64,000 nt of DNA from JADJGC01 sp964576925 (lineage in GTDB: Bacteria; Zixibacteria; MSB-5A5; CAIYYT01): positions 682,001 through 746,000 of the forward strand of contig CAZNWJ010000001.1 in the NCBI GenBank assembly GCA_964576925.1, given 5' to 3'. The notes beneath the pieces were generated by a model. It had not been told where the DNA came from, did not search any database, and worked only from the letters and a program-made list of their open reading frames with translations. Positions within the stretch are counted from its first letter, which is position 1. Every line of letters begins with the position of its first letter. Positions 8,859 to 17,679 of the stretch are shown one piece after another. Position numbers and translations under genes: made by a program.

Positions 8859-11800
8859 ATGGAGCCCAGGTTTCCCGCTTTCATACAGCTAACCGGGGCG
8901 AAGAAAATCGGCGCAGGGGGTAGTGGTCTCGTCTACGCTGCCAGGCACCCCCATTGGGGCGAGGTTGCCGTTAAGGTTGCTAACGACACGTCCGAGGAGA
9001 ACCGTCAGCTCTTCGTATCCGAATACACGCTGTTGCGTAGTCTACAGCATCGGGCCATTCTGCGCGCCTTCGCGTTCTTCACCATCGCCGAACAACAATC
9101 CGCAATCGTCACTCAGTTCTGCGCCCTCGGGGATCTCTATGCTTTCGCCGATCAAGAGCCGCTCGCACAACGCTTCTCCTTGCTGGGCGGGATTCTTGCA
9201 GCGCTCGATTATTTGCACGCCCTCGGGATCGTTCACCGCGACCTTAAGGGTGAGAACATTCTGGTCCACGCCGCGGAGGGACCCAAGTTAAGCGACCTGG
9301 GACTGGCCGCGTCGCGACATGCCGGTAATCGTGAGCGTGGGGGCACTCTCGAGTACATGGCGCCGGAGATCATCGACAATCGCGGAGCGCGCATCGAGTC
9401 CGATATCTATTCTCTCGGTGTGATCCTCTATCGCCTTGCCACCGGCAAGCTTCCTTTTGCTGCGGATGATCCTCTCCAGGTGATTGCTCAAAAGCAGACG
9501 TTTTCGGAGCAGCAGACGACCGGGCTGGAGTCAGCGGTTTCGCCGCGCTTTGCCCGCCTGATTCAGCAGTGCCTGGCGCCCAATCCGGAGGATCGGCCCA
9601 AGGCGATCCGCGACGTCGCCGAAAGTCTTGCTCTTGATCGGCTCCTCGACCGCAACGACTGTGACATCCGGCCTGTAACCGGCTTCCTGCACCACCACTT
9701 CTACAGCTACCTATCCGGCTTCTGCCGGCAGGAACTGAATAGAACCAGCGGTGAAGTCACGATCGTGCATCATCACCAGGAACCCGGAGCCGGGTTTACT
9801 GAAGTCATCAGTGATTATTTTTGTCTGGCCGGTTTCAATCTTCTGTCCAGTTCAAAGGATGAATTGAACTTCGCACGGGCTGACGACAATCTCCGAATAT
9901 GCCTGACGGGGGAACTCAAGACAAACCCCGGACTTGAATTGGGTGAGATCGACGATTTCGCGCTCGAGGCTATCCTCGGCAAGATCTTCACCAGGGAAAT
10001 CGAACCCCTCACTTTTCAAAAAATCAAGCGATTGACAAACGGTAATCTCGCGCTGACGCGGCTCGTGCTGCTTGACTGGGAAAGCCGCGGCTGGATCGAC
10101 ATCAAAAGCGCCAGGCTTAACTGCGATCCGGTCCAGTTATTCACCTATCAACCGAATCCTGCCTACCTTGAGCGCGTTGCGGAGATGCTTCCGCCAGGGC
10201 TCCGACTCGATAGTCCGACCGAGCTGCTGATTGCCGCCGACCCCGGATTGTACCCGTTGGATCAACTGATTGACTTTGGGAAACTCACCGGGTCCGATCT
10301 CGAACTTAACATCAAGCGGGGTTGGGTCGACGACAAGACTCATCAAACGCGCCGCGGCTACTTCAGCGAGTACATCTACCGCACGGCTTCATCCGAGTTG
10401 CGGCGTCTCTATCACCTTGACTGGATCAAGATCATTCAAGACTCCGATGAACTGGAGCCGTCTATACGCGAGCGGCTCCTGTTTCATCACTTCGCCGGCG
10501 CCGGTGACGACACGAACGCCGTCGTTGCCGCGGTTGCGCTGGCACGAATTCTCCAGCGTGAGCAGCAGACCGAAGAAGCAATCGCGCTGCTACTGCAGGC
10601 GCGATCCCTTTCCGGCGCTACCCGGGACCTGGCTCGCTACGTTGAGCTTCTTATCTTGCAGGCTGATCTCCACAAAGCGGTTGGCGATCTCAATCGGGCC
10701 TTGTCCTGTTACAGCGCCGTGATTCGCTACGGCCGTCGCATCAACGACCGCGCAGCCGTGGCCAACGCTTTCAAGCGGCTCGGCGATATCTACAAGGGTA
10801 AGCGCGACTACCGGCGGGGGAGTCGTGCCCTCGACCACGCCGTCAGGTACTTCGGAGAAATCGGCGATGAACTCGAGCTCTCCCACTGCTTCAACAACAT
10901 CGGCAATATCTGTTGGATCGCCGGCGATCTTGAAGGTGCTGAAGTCAATTATGAGACGGCACTCGAGGTCCAGAAGCGCCTGGGAGCTCTCAAGGACACC
11001 GCCTCGACGCTTAATAATCTGGGTACGGTCAAGTACCTGCGCGGTCAGTTCGATGAAGGCATTCGCCTGTACAAAGAGTCGGTTGAGATCAAGAAGGAGA
11101 TCAACGATCTGCCGGAACTGGCCCGCACCTACAACAACCTGTCGGCTGCCTACTTCGAGCAGGACGAACTCCATCTTTCGCAAGAGTACTTAAAGCAGGC
11201 TTTCGATATCAATCGTCGACTGGGTGCGGAAGACGAGTTGATGTACAATTTCGAGAATTTCTGTGAAATCGAAATGCGGCGCGGCAATTACACTGAAACG
11301 CGCAGTTGGGCGATTGAGGGCCTCAAGAGAGCCAAGCGGGATGCACACGCCTCCAGGGGCATTCTCATCTGCCACTTGGCCAACGTGGCAATCTTGCAGG
11401 GGCGTTACGACAAGGCGGCTTCGCTGATCGCCGCCGCTCGTTCGCGCGAACAGCAGATTACCGACCTGATGCTTACGGTAATCCTGTCCGTAATCACCGG
11501 TGATTATCACCGAGTGCTGCTTGATCCGGTGCCGGCGCTTGAAGCGTACTCCGTCGCAATTGAACACGGACGCAAACTGAGTTATGCGCGTAGCGTAGCG
11601 GCCTGCCTGATTCGCCGGGCACAGGTGGAAATGGTGATCGCCCGCCCGGAGCCGGAAATCGCTGCAACTCTCGCCGAGGCGGAGCAGGTGCTGTCCGGTG
11701 TTTCGGTCAAGCGTGAGAAACTCGAGCTGCTCCTCGAAACCGCCGCGTTTCATCTGGTTAGCGACCGGCTGGAAGCTTGCGAAGAAACGATTGGCCGCGC

Positions 11801-12167
11801 TGTCGCCTTTGCTGATTTTGACGGTGCCGCCGTACTGCGAGCCCGTCTCTCCTTGTTGCGCGGTCGCTTTGAGTTGAATCGCGGAAACACTGCCAAAGCA
11901 CTCACCCTCTTGAACGATGCGGTGACGGGAGCGAAAACACTCGGAACGCCGGAGTCAGTCTGGCCGAGTCTGATGGCCCTGGGAGATTGTTATCGCGCAA
12001 AACACGATTTTGAAAAGGCTCTCAAGTGCTTTATCGAAGCCTTCAGCATTATTCGCGAGTCGGCGCAGTATATCCCGCAGAGAGCGCTCCGAACGCGCTA
12101 CCTCTCCGATCCGTCAAAGCGCGCGCTGGCTGAACGTTTGGAGGAGATGTCAGCCCTGGTGGCATAA
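8859..12167 (+). CDS. Ser/Thr protein kinase with long C-terminal TPR array
   Basis: 1102 residues. An N-terminal Hanks-type kinase spans ~10-270, with the glycine loop GAGGSG, catalytic Lys in VAVKVAN, HRDLKGEN, a DLG-type metal motif (SDLGLAA instead of DFG) and APE (YMAPE). A middle region of no recognised family spans ~280-540. About ten TPR-like helical repeats follow to the end. No membrane anchor is visible. The architecture resembles scaffold kinases that recruit partners through TPRs. It lies downstream of the GAF-PAS histidine kinase with a 13-nt gap. Confidence 0.9.
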   Translation: MEPRFPAFIQLTGAKKIGAGGSGLVYAARHPHWGEVAVKVANDTSEENRQLFVSEYTLLRSLQHRAILRAFAFFTIAEQQSAIVTQFCALGDLYAFADQEPLAQRFSLLGGILAALDYLHALGIVHRDLKGENILVHAAEGPKLSDLGLAASRHAGNRERGGTLEYMAPEIIDNRGARIESDIYSLGVILYRLATGKLPFAADDPLQVIAQKQTFSEQQTTGLESAVSPRFARLIQQCLAPNPEDRPKAIRDVAESLALDRLLDRNDCDIRPVTGFLHHHFYSYLSGFCRQELNRTSGEVTIVHHHQEPGAGFTEVISDYFCLAGFNLLSSSKDELNFARADDNLRICLTGELKTNPGLELGEIDDFALEAILGKIFTREIEPLTFQKIKRLTNGNLALTRLVLLDWESRGWIDIKSARLNCDPVQLFTYQPNPAYLERVAEMLPPGLRLDSPTELLIAADPGLYPLDQLIDFGKLTGSDLELNIKRGWVDDKTHQTRRGYFSEYIYRTASSELRRLYHLDWIKIIQDSDELEPSIRERLLFHHFAGAGDDTNAVVAAVALARILQREQQTEEAIALLLQARSLSGATRDLARYVELLILQADLHKAVGDLNRALSCYSAVIRYGRRINDRAAVANAFKRLGDIYKGKRDYRRGSRALDHAVRYFGEIGDELELSHCFNNIGNICWIAGDLEGAEVNYETALEVQKRLGALKDTASTLNNLGTVKYLRGQFDEGIRLYKESVEIKKEINDLPELARTYNNLSAAYFEQDELHLSQEYLKQAFDINRRLGAEDELMYNFENFCEIEMRRGNYTETRSWAIEGLKRAKRDAHASRGILICHLANVAILQGRYDKAASLIAAARSREQQITDLMLTVILSVITGDYHRVLLDPVPALEAYSVAIEHGRKLSYARSVAACLIRRAQVEMVIARPEPEIAATLAEAEQVLSGVSVKREKLELLLETAAFHLVSDRLEACEETIGRAVAFADFDGAAVLRARLSLLRGRFELNRGNTAKALTLLNDAVTGAKTLGTPESVWPSLMALGDCYRAKHDFEKALKCFIEAFSIIRESAQYIPQRALRTRYLSDPSKRALAERLEEMSALVA

Positions 12168-12195
12168 AAAAGAAGGACCGCGTTGCGGCGGTCCT
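12167..12195 (-). terminator. Intrinsic terminator, minus strand
   Basis: A perfect 8-bp stem (AGGACCGC at 12174-12181 with GCGGTCCT at 12188-12195) is followed, in the minus direction, by a run rich in T (complement of ataaaaaagaa). On the plus strand the stem is followed by no T run, so orientation favours a short minus-strand transcript. Confidence 0.65.
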
Positions 12196-12225
12196 CCTCG
12201 TTAAACCGGTTAGGTGAGTTGAAGT

Positions 12226-12297
12226 CTACTGACCACCCTGGCTGAAACCAACTGGGGCGACTTTCTCCTCCAACACCTCAATGATGAGATTGTACAA
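12226..12297 (-). CDS. Possible 23-residue micropeptide
   Basis: On the minus strand AGGAGGTGA, a full anti-16S match, lies 8 nt (from AGGAGG) upstream of a TTG at 12297. A GTG at 12306 is in frame but too close to that site. The frame encodes 23 residues (starting MYNLIIEV, ending GFSQGGQ) and stops at 12226. A minus-strand intrinsic terminator follows 31 nt later. The ribosome site, ORF and terminator together look like a small gene. The function is unknown; a RiPP-type precursor or regulatory peptide is possible but unsupported by any nearby maturase. Confidence 0.45.
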   Translation of the reverse strand: MYNLIIEVLEEKVAPVGFSQGGQ

Positions 12298-12341
12298 AGC
12301 CGTCACCTCCTCCTATGAGCTAAGGGAACCGGTTACCACGA

Positions 12342-12368
12342 CGCCGACATACGTCGGCGGTTTCTTTA
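12342..12368 (+). terminator. Intrinsic terminator after the Ser/Thr kinase gene
   Basis: A 7-bp stem (CGCCGAC/GTCGGCG, loop ATAC) is followed by GTTTCTTTA. It can end the kinase-TPR transcript 175 nt after its stop codon, in which case that transcript runs antisense across the micropeptide frame. Confidence 0.55.
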
Positions 12369-12545
12369 TCCATCAGGCGCTAGCCCGATATACCTGACTC
12401 TGGCCTTACCCTCTACATCCCTGTAGACGACAACCTGTTAATGTCGAATCCCTAATTCGCTTGGTAAAGTATACGTCTGAACTCCATGTATGTCAAAGAA
12501 TTTTTGGAGATCAGCCCATCATAGGTTCACTTCGTTTGCAGCCCT

Positions 12546-12622
12546 CAACATGTAGTGGTAGCTCGTCAGAGTCTGCCACAAGATGTTGTGTCAGAGTCGG
12601 ATTTCAAAAAACGACTCTGACG
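12546..12622. ncRNA. Candidate structured RNA: two consecutive hairpins
   Basis: The first hairpin pairs CAACAT (12546-12551) with ATGTTG (12583-12588), with an inner GTGG/CCAC-containing stem. Its apical part carries GTCAGAGTC (12565-12573). The second is a perfect 10-bp stem, GTCAGAGTCG (12590-12599) with CGACTCTGAC (12612-12621). The repeated GTCAGAGTC means the 3' arm could pair with either copy. No T run follows, so it is not a plain terminator. No known RNA family is recognised and the strand is undetermined. Confidence 0.3.
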
Positions 12623-12697
12623 GCCACTTGCAGGTCTGCTGAATCAAACTCTGAAGGATGCTTCCAACATCACTAACTGCTGCCGAGCCGATTCATC

Positions 12698-12725
12698 TTG
12701 ACGCCGAGCCATGCGCGCCTATATT
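12698..12725 (+). promoter_or_regulatory. Putative sigma-70 promoter of the ferritin-like gene
   Basis: TTGACG (12698-12703) and TATATT (12720-12725) are separated by 16 bases. The predicted leader is ~30 nt and ends in GTGAGG upstream of ATG 12764. Confidence 0.5.
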
Positions 12726-12763
12726 CTGGAGAAATTGGTATCTTTTTTGTGAGGATTTGAAGT

Positions 12764-13243
12764 ATGACAATTAGCTCGCAGGCCCTCAACTTCTTGACAG
12801 CCGGCATCCAGGCCGAAATCGCCGCTTACGTGTTCTATCGAGTCGGGGCGGAGAAAATCAGCGATAACGACGTCAAGCAGACCATGCTGCATTTTGCCGG
12901 CGAGGAACGGAAACACTTCCTGACCCTCGAGCACCAATACGACCAGCACGTGCGTTCGGAGAAGTGGGTCACGTATCGCGATATCATGAATAAAGATGGC
13001 CTGCCGATTATTGATGAATCGATGGGTGAAAAGCACGTGAAGCGCATCGCGGCGGTCAAGGCTGCCAAGTCGAAGCAGGAAATCCTCGAGATCGCGCTGC
13101 AACTTGAGAAGGAAGCTTTCGAGATGTACTCCGAGGCGGCCAAGGTTGCTACCGAGGCGGATATCAAAAAAACGTTTGAGTACCTCACCCAGTTCGAGAT
13201 GGGGCACATTCGCAACGTCGAATCGATGATTGCGGGGGCTTAG
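12764..13243 (+). CDS. Rubrerythrin/ferritin-like diiron protein
   Basis: 159 residues, an all-helical ferritin-like bundle. Diiron ligands are visible as Glu in QAEIAAYVFY, EERKH, LEKEAFEMY and FEMGH. There is no C-terminal rubredoxin domain, so this is an erythrin-only form. The family reduces peroxide or stores or oxidises iron in the cytoplasm. It has its own promoter and is convergent with the FHA-GGDEF gene, overlapping it by 4 nt at the 3' ends. Confidence 0.85.
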   Translation: MTISSQALNFLTAGIQAEIAAYVFYRVGAEKISDNDVKQTMLHFAGEERKHFLTLEHQYDQHVRSEKWVTYRDIMNKDGLPIIDESMGEKHVKRIAAVKAAKSKQEILEIALQLEKEAFEMYSEAAKVATEADIKKTFEYLTQFEMGHIRNVESMIAGA

Positions 13244-14130
13244 AAACTGATGTGGTTCTTGCCGCGGTGTTTTGAGCGGTAGAGATTGTCGTCAGCGCGT
13301 GCGAGCAGTTCAGCCGGGGTGCGGATTTCGTCCGTGAGGGTGGCTACCCCCATGCTGACCGAAAAATCAAGTTTGCGGCTCTGGTAAACGTAGCTCCACT
13401 TGCCGATCAGCTGCGCCAGGCGTTGTGCCATCAGCACGGTGTTGTTTAAGTCAGTCTCCGGACACAGGATTAGAAACTCGTCTCCGCCAAGCCGGCCATA
13501 GAAATCTTGCTGCCGTACATTCTGGCTGATCAGGCGGCTGCTCTCGATCAGGAGCTGATCTCCGGCAAGGTGTCCAAACGAATCATTGATCTGCTTGAAG
13601 TGATCGACGTCGTAGCTCACAATGGTTAGCGGCCGAAGGTAACGCCGCGAGCGCGCAAACTCCGATTCCAGCCGACTGAGAATATGCTGTCGATTGAAGA
13701 TACCCGTCAGAAAATCGGTCGTTGCCAGCGCGTACATCTGCCCGAAGAATCGGTTTTCGATCGTGTTCGAGCGAATGAATTTGAACAAGACGCGGCCGAT
13801 CAGGATCAAATCGCCGTCGCGCAGCACCGTCTCGGTAATGCGCCGTGAATTGACAATGGTCCCATTCGTCGATTCCAGATCCCGCAACCAAATCTCATTA
13901 TCCCGCTCGATGATTTCGGCGTGCTGACGACTGACATTGTCATCGTCAATCGGGATCTCGCAGGTTGACATGCGACCAATGCGAAGCGGCGCCTCTCCGA
14001 CCAGATAGCTCATACCCAGCAGCGAGCCGTGCATTACTACGAGCATCGGTTGCGCGCGTTGATCCTCCAGCGATTCAGCGACCGCCGGAATGTCCAGTCG
14101 CGTTGATGTGTTTTCCAATTGACTGTTCAT
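13240..14130 (-). CDS. FHA-domain diguanylate cyclase (GGDEF)
   Basis: 296 residues. An FHA domain spans ~45-115 (GRMSTCEIPI, SRQHAEI, STNGTIVN), and a GGDEF domain spans ~135-296. The active site is intact (GGDEFLIL, preceded by YDVDHFKQIND), and an RxxD inhibitory site (RQQD) sits 5 residues upstream of GGDEF. It should make c-di-GMP, with product inhibition. The FHA domain binds phospho-Thr, so it could be controlled by a Hanks-type kinase such as the one at 8859 (inference). Confidence 0.9.
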   Translation of the reverse strand: MNSQLENTSTRLDIPAVAESLEDQRAQPMLVVMHGSLLGMSYLVGEAPLRIGRMSTCEIPIDDDNVSRQHAEIIERDNEIWLRDLESTNGTIVNSRRITETVLRDGDLILIGRVLFKFIRSNTIENRFFGQMYALATTDFLTGIFNRQHILSRLESEFARSRRYLRPLTIVSYDVDHFKQINDSFGHLAGDQLLIESSRLISQNVRQQDFYGRLGGDEFLILCPETDLNNTVLMAQRLAQLIGKWSYVYQSRKLDFSVSMGVATLTDEIRTPAELLARADDNLYRSKHRGKNHISF

Positions 14131-14240
14131 TGATTCAGACTTACATCACGACCTCTTACAGCCGTCTATTAATGTCTTCGGCAGTACTGCCCAGCGCTTT
14201 AGACCGATCAGGTCGCGCCGGGGGCCGTTGTTTCAGACTA

Positions 14241-14274
14241 AAACAAAAAGCCCCGGCGATGAAACCGGGGCTTT
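14241..14274 (-). terminator. Intrinsic terminator of the TonB operon
   Basis: A perfect 10-bp stem (AAAGCCCCGG/CCGGGGCTTT) lies 19 nt past the TonB stop codon. In the minus direction it is followed by TTTTGTTTT. Confidence 0.85.
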
Positions 14275-14292
14275 CAAGAGGCAAGATAGGAA

Positions 14293-15027
14293 CTACTGAC
14301 TCTTAAGTTTGAATTTGACCTCGTACGACACCCATAGCATTACCGGCTGCTTGTTCTGCATTGCCGGCTTCCACTTGGTTTGCTTGGCAGCTTCCAGAGC
14401 GGCTTCTTCGAAGCCGGCATTGGCGCCCGAGGGCTTGAGCACGATGGCATCGCGCACGTTACCCGTTTTGTCGACAAGTGCCTTAATCCAGACCGTACCC
14501 TCAATACCGGCCTTGCGGGCGATTTCCGGGTACTTGGGCAGAACATCCTGGATCTTGACCGGCTGCTCTTCGACCGCGATGAATTCGTCCGGCGTGGGGA
14601 TGTACTCCTCGATCGGAATGTCGACCATGACGTTGACCCCGGAGCCATCGCCTTCGCTCAAGACCGGCGAGCTGATCTCGGCCAGTTCCTCCTGAGAGAC
14701 CACGACGAAGTCTTCGGCGACTTCTTCATCGGGCACGGCCTCGGGCAGCGTAAACTTCGGCGCCGCCAGTTCCTGCGACACCTGCACTTGCACCGGTTTG
14801 GTTGCCACCGACGGCGGCGGGCCCAGTTCGGAAATATCGCGAATGACGATGGTCCCGGCCGGAATGGCCTCCTCGGCTGTTATCATGCGAATCAGCGCCA
14901 CCAAAAGAATCAGAAGCGCAATACTGCCGAGCACCAGGAGCGTAGCATTGCGCATGTTCTTCTGGTAACTGCTCTTCAGTTCATAGGCGCCGATCGGAGA
15001 GAATTTGGCGACATATGTGTTGGCCAT
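14293..15027 (-). CDS. TonB-family energy transducer
   Basis: 244 residues. A cytoplasmic N-terminus is followed by one membrane segment (~30-50), an acidic/Pro-containing periplasmic spacer, and a C-terminal TonB domain (PKYPEIARKAGIEGTVWIK, then WKPAMQNKQPV). It delivers proton-motive energy from the ExbB/ExbD complex to outer-membrane receptors. It is the last gene of a run starting at ~19755; the two ExbD genes and ExbB precede it directly. Confidence 0.9.
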   Translation of the reverse strand: MANTYVAKFSPIGAYELKSSYQKNMRNATLLVLGSIALLILLVALIRMITAEEAIPAGTIVIRDISELGPPPSVATKPVQVQVSQELAAPKFTLPEAVPDEEVAEDFVVVSQEELAEISSPVLSEGDGSGVNVMVDIPIEEYIPTPDEFIAVEEQPVKIQDVLPKYPEIARKAGIEGTVWIKALVDKTGNVRDAIVLKPSGANAGFEEAALEAAKQTKWKPAMQNKQPVMLWVSYEVKFKLKSQ

Positions 15028-15029
15028 AA

Positions 15030-15647
15030 CTAACTACCTCCTCCGATTTGACCGCTGACTCTTTCCATCTTCTTGTCATCCTTCGGTCCCCAGTGATCGA
15101 TCGAATAGCGGAAGCTGAATCGCTCTTCCTCGGGGTTGGCTTCCTTGTACACGCGCATGAATTCTTCATTGGCGCGCAACAAGGCTTCACTGACCTCGAT
15201 TTCATCGAGCAAGTCCACCATCGCAGAGTACTTGGCTTCGGGATGAATGATGATCAACGTATTCAGCTTCGGGCGATCCCAGTTGTAACGGATGAACATG
15301 TTGCGAACCGAATCCATCGGGATCTCTTTCGGGTCCATCTTTTCAGCACCCGTCTCGAGATTGTTGCCAATATCGTAATAAACGTCGCCATACTTGTCGA
15401 CACGGATGTTGAGCAGGTTGGACTGCTTCACCTTGCCGCGTTCCTCGGTTTCGTCCGACTTCGGCGGCAGGTTGATTTCCATCGCCTGCGGCATGGCAAA
15501 CACCGTGGTCACCATGTAAAAGATCAGCAACAGGAACGCGATATCGACCATCGGCGTCATATCGATACGGATACCGAGACGACGCTTCTTCCGGCGTAGG
15601 CCTTTGCCTTTGCCGCTACTTTCTTTTTGTACTACTTCACCGGCCAC
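15030..15647 (-). CDS. ExbD/TolR-family biopolymer transport protein (second copy)
   Basis: 205 residues. A basic N-terminus leads into one membrane helix with the conserved Asp (IDMTPMVDIAFLLLIFYM), followed by a periplasmic domain that is longer than usual and carries charged insertions. It starts at GTG 15647 with GAGGAGG upstream. It is paralogous to the neighbour at 15662; paired ExbD proteins may form heteromeric stators. Confidence 0.88.
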   Translation of the reverse strand: MAGEVVQKESSGKGKGLRRKKRRLGIRIDMTPMVDIAFLLLIFYMVTTVFAMPQAMEINLPPKSDETEERGKVKQSNLLNIRVDKYGDVYYDIGNNLETGAEKMDPKEIPMDSVRNMFIRYNWDRPKLNTLIIIHPEAKYSAMVDLLDEIEVSEALLRANEEFMRVYKEANPEEERFSFRYSIDHWGPKDDKKMERVSGQIGGGS

Positions 15648-15661
15648 AGCGCGTCACCTCC

Positions 15662-16135
15662 TCAAATGGCTTCGGATTCCAGTTCGGTAATGATCTGGAA
15701 CCGGGACAGATTGGATTCCACCATCGTGTCCATTACTCGTTGCATCGTGCCGAACTTCACGTCCTTGTCGGCCTTGATAATCACCAGGGCGGCAATATTG
15801 CGCGCACGAATCTGGTTGATGATATTACCGACCGTAAACGGAGTCGCCTCTTCATAGTAACGCTCCAGCGTCGTGATCGTCCGCCCTTCCACTTCCTTCT
15901 CGACGCGCTCCACGTAGTCGACGAAGATCGAATCGTCCGGAGTGACCGTGACGATGATCTTGTCTTTCGAGGGCAGCTCGATCTGCGAGTGCGAGGACGG
16001 CAACGATACCGCTTTCTGCTCCGGTGGCTTGAACTGCGTTGTCGCCATGTAGAAAATCAGAAGCAGAAACGCGATATCCACCATCGGTGTCATATCGATG
16101 CGGATTGCAATCCGCCGTTTCTTCTTAATCGCCAT
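15662..16135 (-). CDS. ExbD/TolR-family biopolymer transport protein (first copy)
   Basis: 157 residues of standard ExbD layout: a basic start (MAIKKKRRIAIRI), one membrane helix with the proton-path Asp in MTPMVDIAFLLLIFYM, and a periplasmic domain. It works with ExbB (16142) as the stator that energises TonB. The gene is 6 nt after exbB and 14 nt before the second exbD. Confidence 0.9.
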   Translation of the reverse strand: MAIKKKRRIAIRIDMTPMVDIAFLLLIFYMATTQFKPPEQKAVSLPSSHSQIELPSKDKIIVTVTPDDSIFVDYVERVEKEVEGRTITTLERYYEEATPFTVGNIINQIRARNIAALVIIKADKDVKFGTMQRVMDTMVESNLSRFQIITELESEAI

Positions 16136-16141
16136 GGTTGA

Positions 16142-16897
16142 CTACTTCTCCGCCGCGGTCTTGAACAGCTGCAGCACTTCATAGGTCGCTTCATCCGTCG
16201 TGTAATTGAACGAGTCGACCTTGTTCACGAAAAAGTTGTAGAAGAAAATGCCGAGAATACCGGAGATCAGCCCGCCGGCGGTATTCACCAGCGCTTCCGA
16301 AATACCGACGGCCAACTGCGTAGCGTCGATAACGCCGCCCGAGGCGTGACCCGTCGCGGCGAACGCGCGAATCATACCAATCGTTGTACCCAGAAGTCCG
16401 ACCATCGTTGCAATCGAAGCGATCGTCGACATGGCGATCAGGTTGCGCTCAAGCAGTGGTCCTTCCAGGGCGTTGGCTTCTTCGATCGCCGACTGCGTCA
16501 ACGCGATCTTCTTCTCTCCGTCAAGTTTCGGATCGTCTTTGACGCTCATGAAACGGTCGATACCGGCGCGCAGGACGTTGGCGGTGGTGCCGCGTTGCTT
16601 GTCGCAGGCCGCGATCGCGCCTTCATAGTCGCCTTTGCGCAGCATGGCAATGAGATTCTTGAAGAACACTTGCACCGAAGCCTTGCCCTTGGCAACGCGC
16701 AACGACAGGAAACGCTCCACCACGAAGGCGATAAGCATGAAGAAGATGGCGATCAGGATAACCACCAGCGGCCCTCCCTGGTAGACCGAATGAGCAATCG
16801 TGCCCTTCGGCTGCGAACCCAGAATCGGTCCGTAAATAATGTACCCTACCATGAAGGCGATGAGGGCGTTAAGCGTTACAAACAGCGACTGTTTCAC
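16142..16897 (-). CDS. ExbB/TolQ/MotA-family proton channel protein
   Basis: 251 residues with membrane segments at ~5-25, ~45-65, ~150-180 and ~200-225. The MotA/TolQ/ExbB signature is clear in the second half (IASIATMVGLLGTTIGMIRAF, then GGLISGILGIFFYN). It is the channel partner of the two downstream ExbD proteins. The N-terminus has an extra hydrophobic segment relative to short ExbB proteins. Confidence 0.9.
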   Translation of the reverse strand: MKQSLFVTLNALIAFMVGYIIYGPILGSQPKGTIAHSVYQGGPLVVILIAIFFMLIAFVVERFLSLRVAKGKASVQVFFKNLIAMLRKGDYEGAIAACDKQRGTTANVLRAGIDRFMSVKDDPKLDGEKKIALTQSAIEEANALEGPLLERNLIAMSTIASIATMVGLLGTTIGMIRAFAATGHASGGVIDATQLAVGISEALVNTAGGLISGILGIFFYNFFVNKVDSFNYTTDEATYEVLQLFKTAAEK

Positions 16898-16962
16898 TGA
16901 TCTATTCCTCCGATTTCAGATAATTGAAAACGACTAATTCCCATATCCGTGCCCAGAGAACC

Positions 16963-17658
16963 TTACAGTTCCTTGGACTTGTTAAAATTGATGATAAAGG
17001 CAAACACCGACAACCACATGCCGATGTGCGCGAGTTGCACGAACGTCACGATGCTGTAGCGCGAACCCAGTTCCTCGATTCCCAGGTGCTGCCCAAAGGG
17101 AATGCGCTGCCCGATCAAGCCGAGCACGACGATGGCCAGGAAGAGAAGGAACCCGAGGGCGTTCAAGCGCAGGACTTTCTTCATCTTCTTTGCGTAAGCC
17201 TCTTCGCTGGCAGCTTTGCCAAAAACCGCCAGCAACACCAGGACTCCCAGTACCAGCGAGACGATTGCCATAGCACCCAGGAGATAGACGGTTAAAGGCA
17301 CGACCCAGCCCCCCATCTTGTCGACGTAAAACCAGAAGCCGCCGAGATTGAGCAGGCCGGTGATGCCGCCAAAGGTCTTCGAGCCGTAAAGCGTGTGCGC
17401 CTGCATCCACGGCAAGAAGGGCGCAATGATCATGATCACGCTCGCGATAATAATAAAAAGGCGGTCCACCGGCGTGATCACGCTGGAATAGACCACCGAA
17501 TTGCGGTAGATCGATCCGATCTGCTGCTTGATGCTGGCGACGTAGCTCTTACGCTCATCATCGCTCGTCCAAAAAGCACCAGTCTTGGTCGGAAAGACCT
17601 CAAACCCGATATACCGGTAGCGCTCGTCAACCGGATCGGGATTTTGTTGTTCAGCCAT
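16963..17658 (-). CDS. Four-helix membrane protein of unknown function in the Ton operon
   Basis: 231 residues. A soluble ~65-residue N-terminus is followed by about four hydrophobic segments (~67-85, ~115-145, ~165-185 and ~200-225). I do not recognise the family. It lies between the TPR protein and exbB, 65 nt upstream of exbB on the same strand, so it probably acts with the Ton complex. No catalytic motif is visible. Confidence 0.7.
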   Translation of the reverse strand: MAEQQNPDPVDERYRYIGFEVFPTKTGAFWTSDDERKSYVASIKQQIGSIYRNSVVYSSVITPVDRLFIIIASVIMIIAPFLPWMQAHTLYGSKTFGGITGLLNLGGFWFYVDKMGGWVVPLTVYLLGAMAIVSLVLGVLVLLAVFGKAASEEAYAKKMKKVLRLNALGFLLFLAIVVLGLIGQRIPFGQHLGIEELGSRYSIVTFVQLAHIGMWLSVFAFIINFNKSKEL

Positions 17659-17679
17659 CAGGTACTTCCTCAGGTTTAT

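Larger units (their letters stand above)
12168..12763. other. 596-nt intergenic region with hairpins and a possible micropeptide gene
   Basis: This gap has no long gene. It contains a minus-strand terminator (12167-12195), a 23-codon frame with an ideal ribosome binding site on the minus strand (12226-12297), a plus-strand terminator (12342-12368), small inverted repeats near 12412-12456, two strong consecutive hairpins (12546-12622), and the promoter of the ferritin-like gene (12698-12725). Confidence 0.6.

Noticed and set aside
12310..12400. Possible fluoride riboswitch on the minus strand (CTGATGGAT, AAACCGCC)
   Set aside because: The pseudoknot partner and the CUGAUG...UCC 3' element are missing or in the wrong order.
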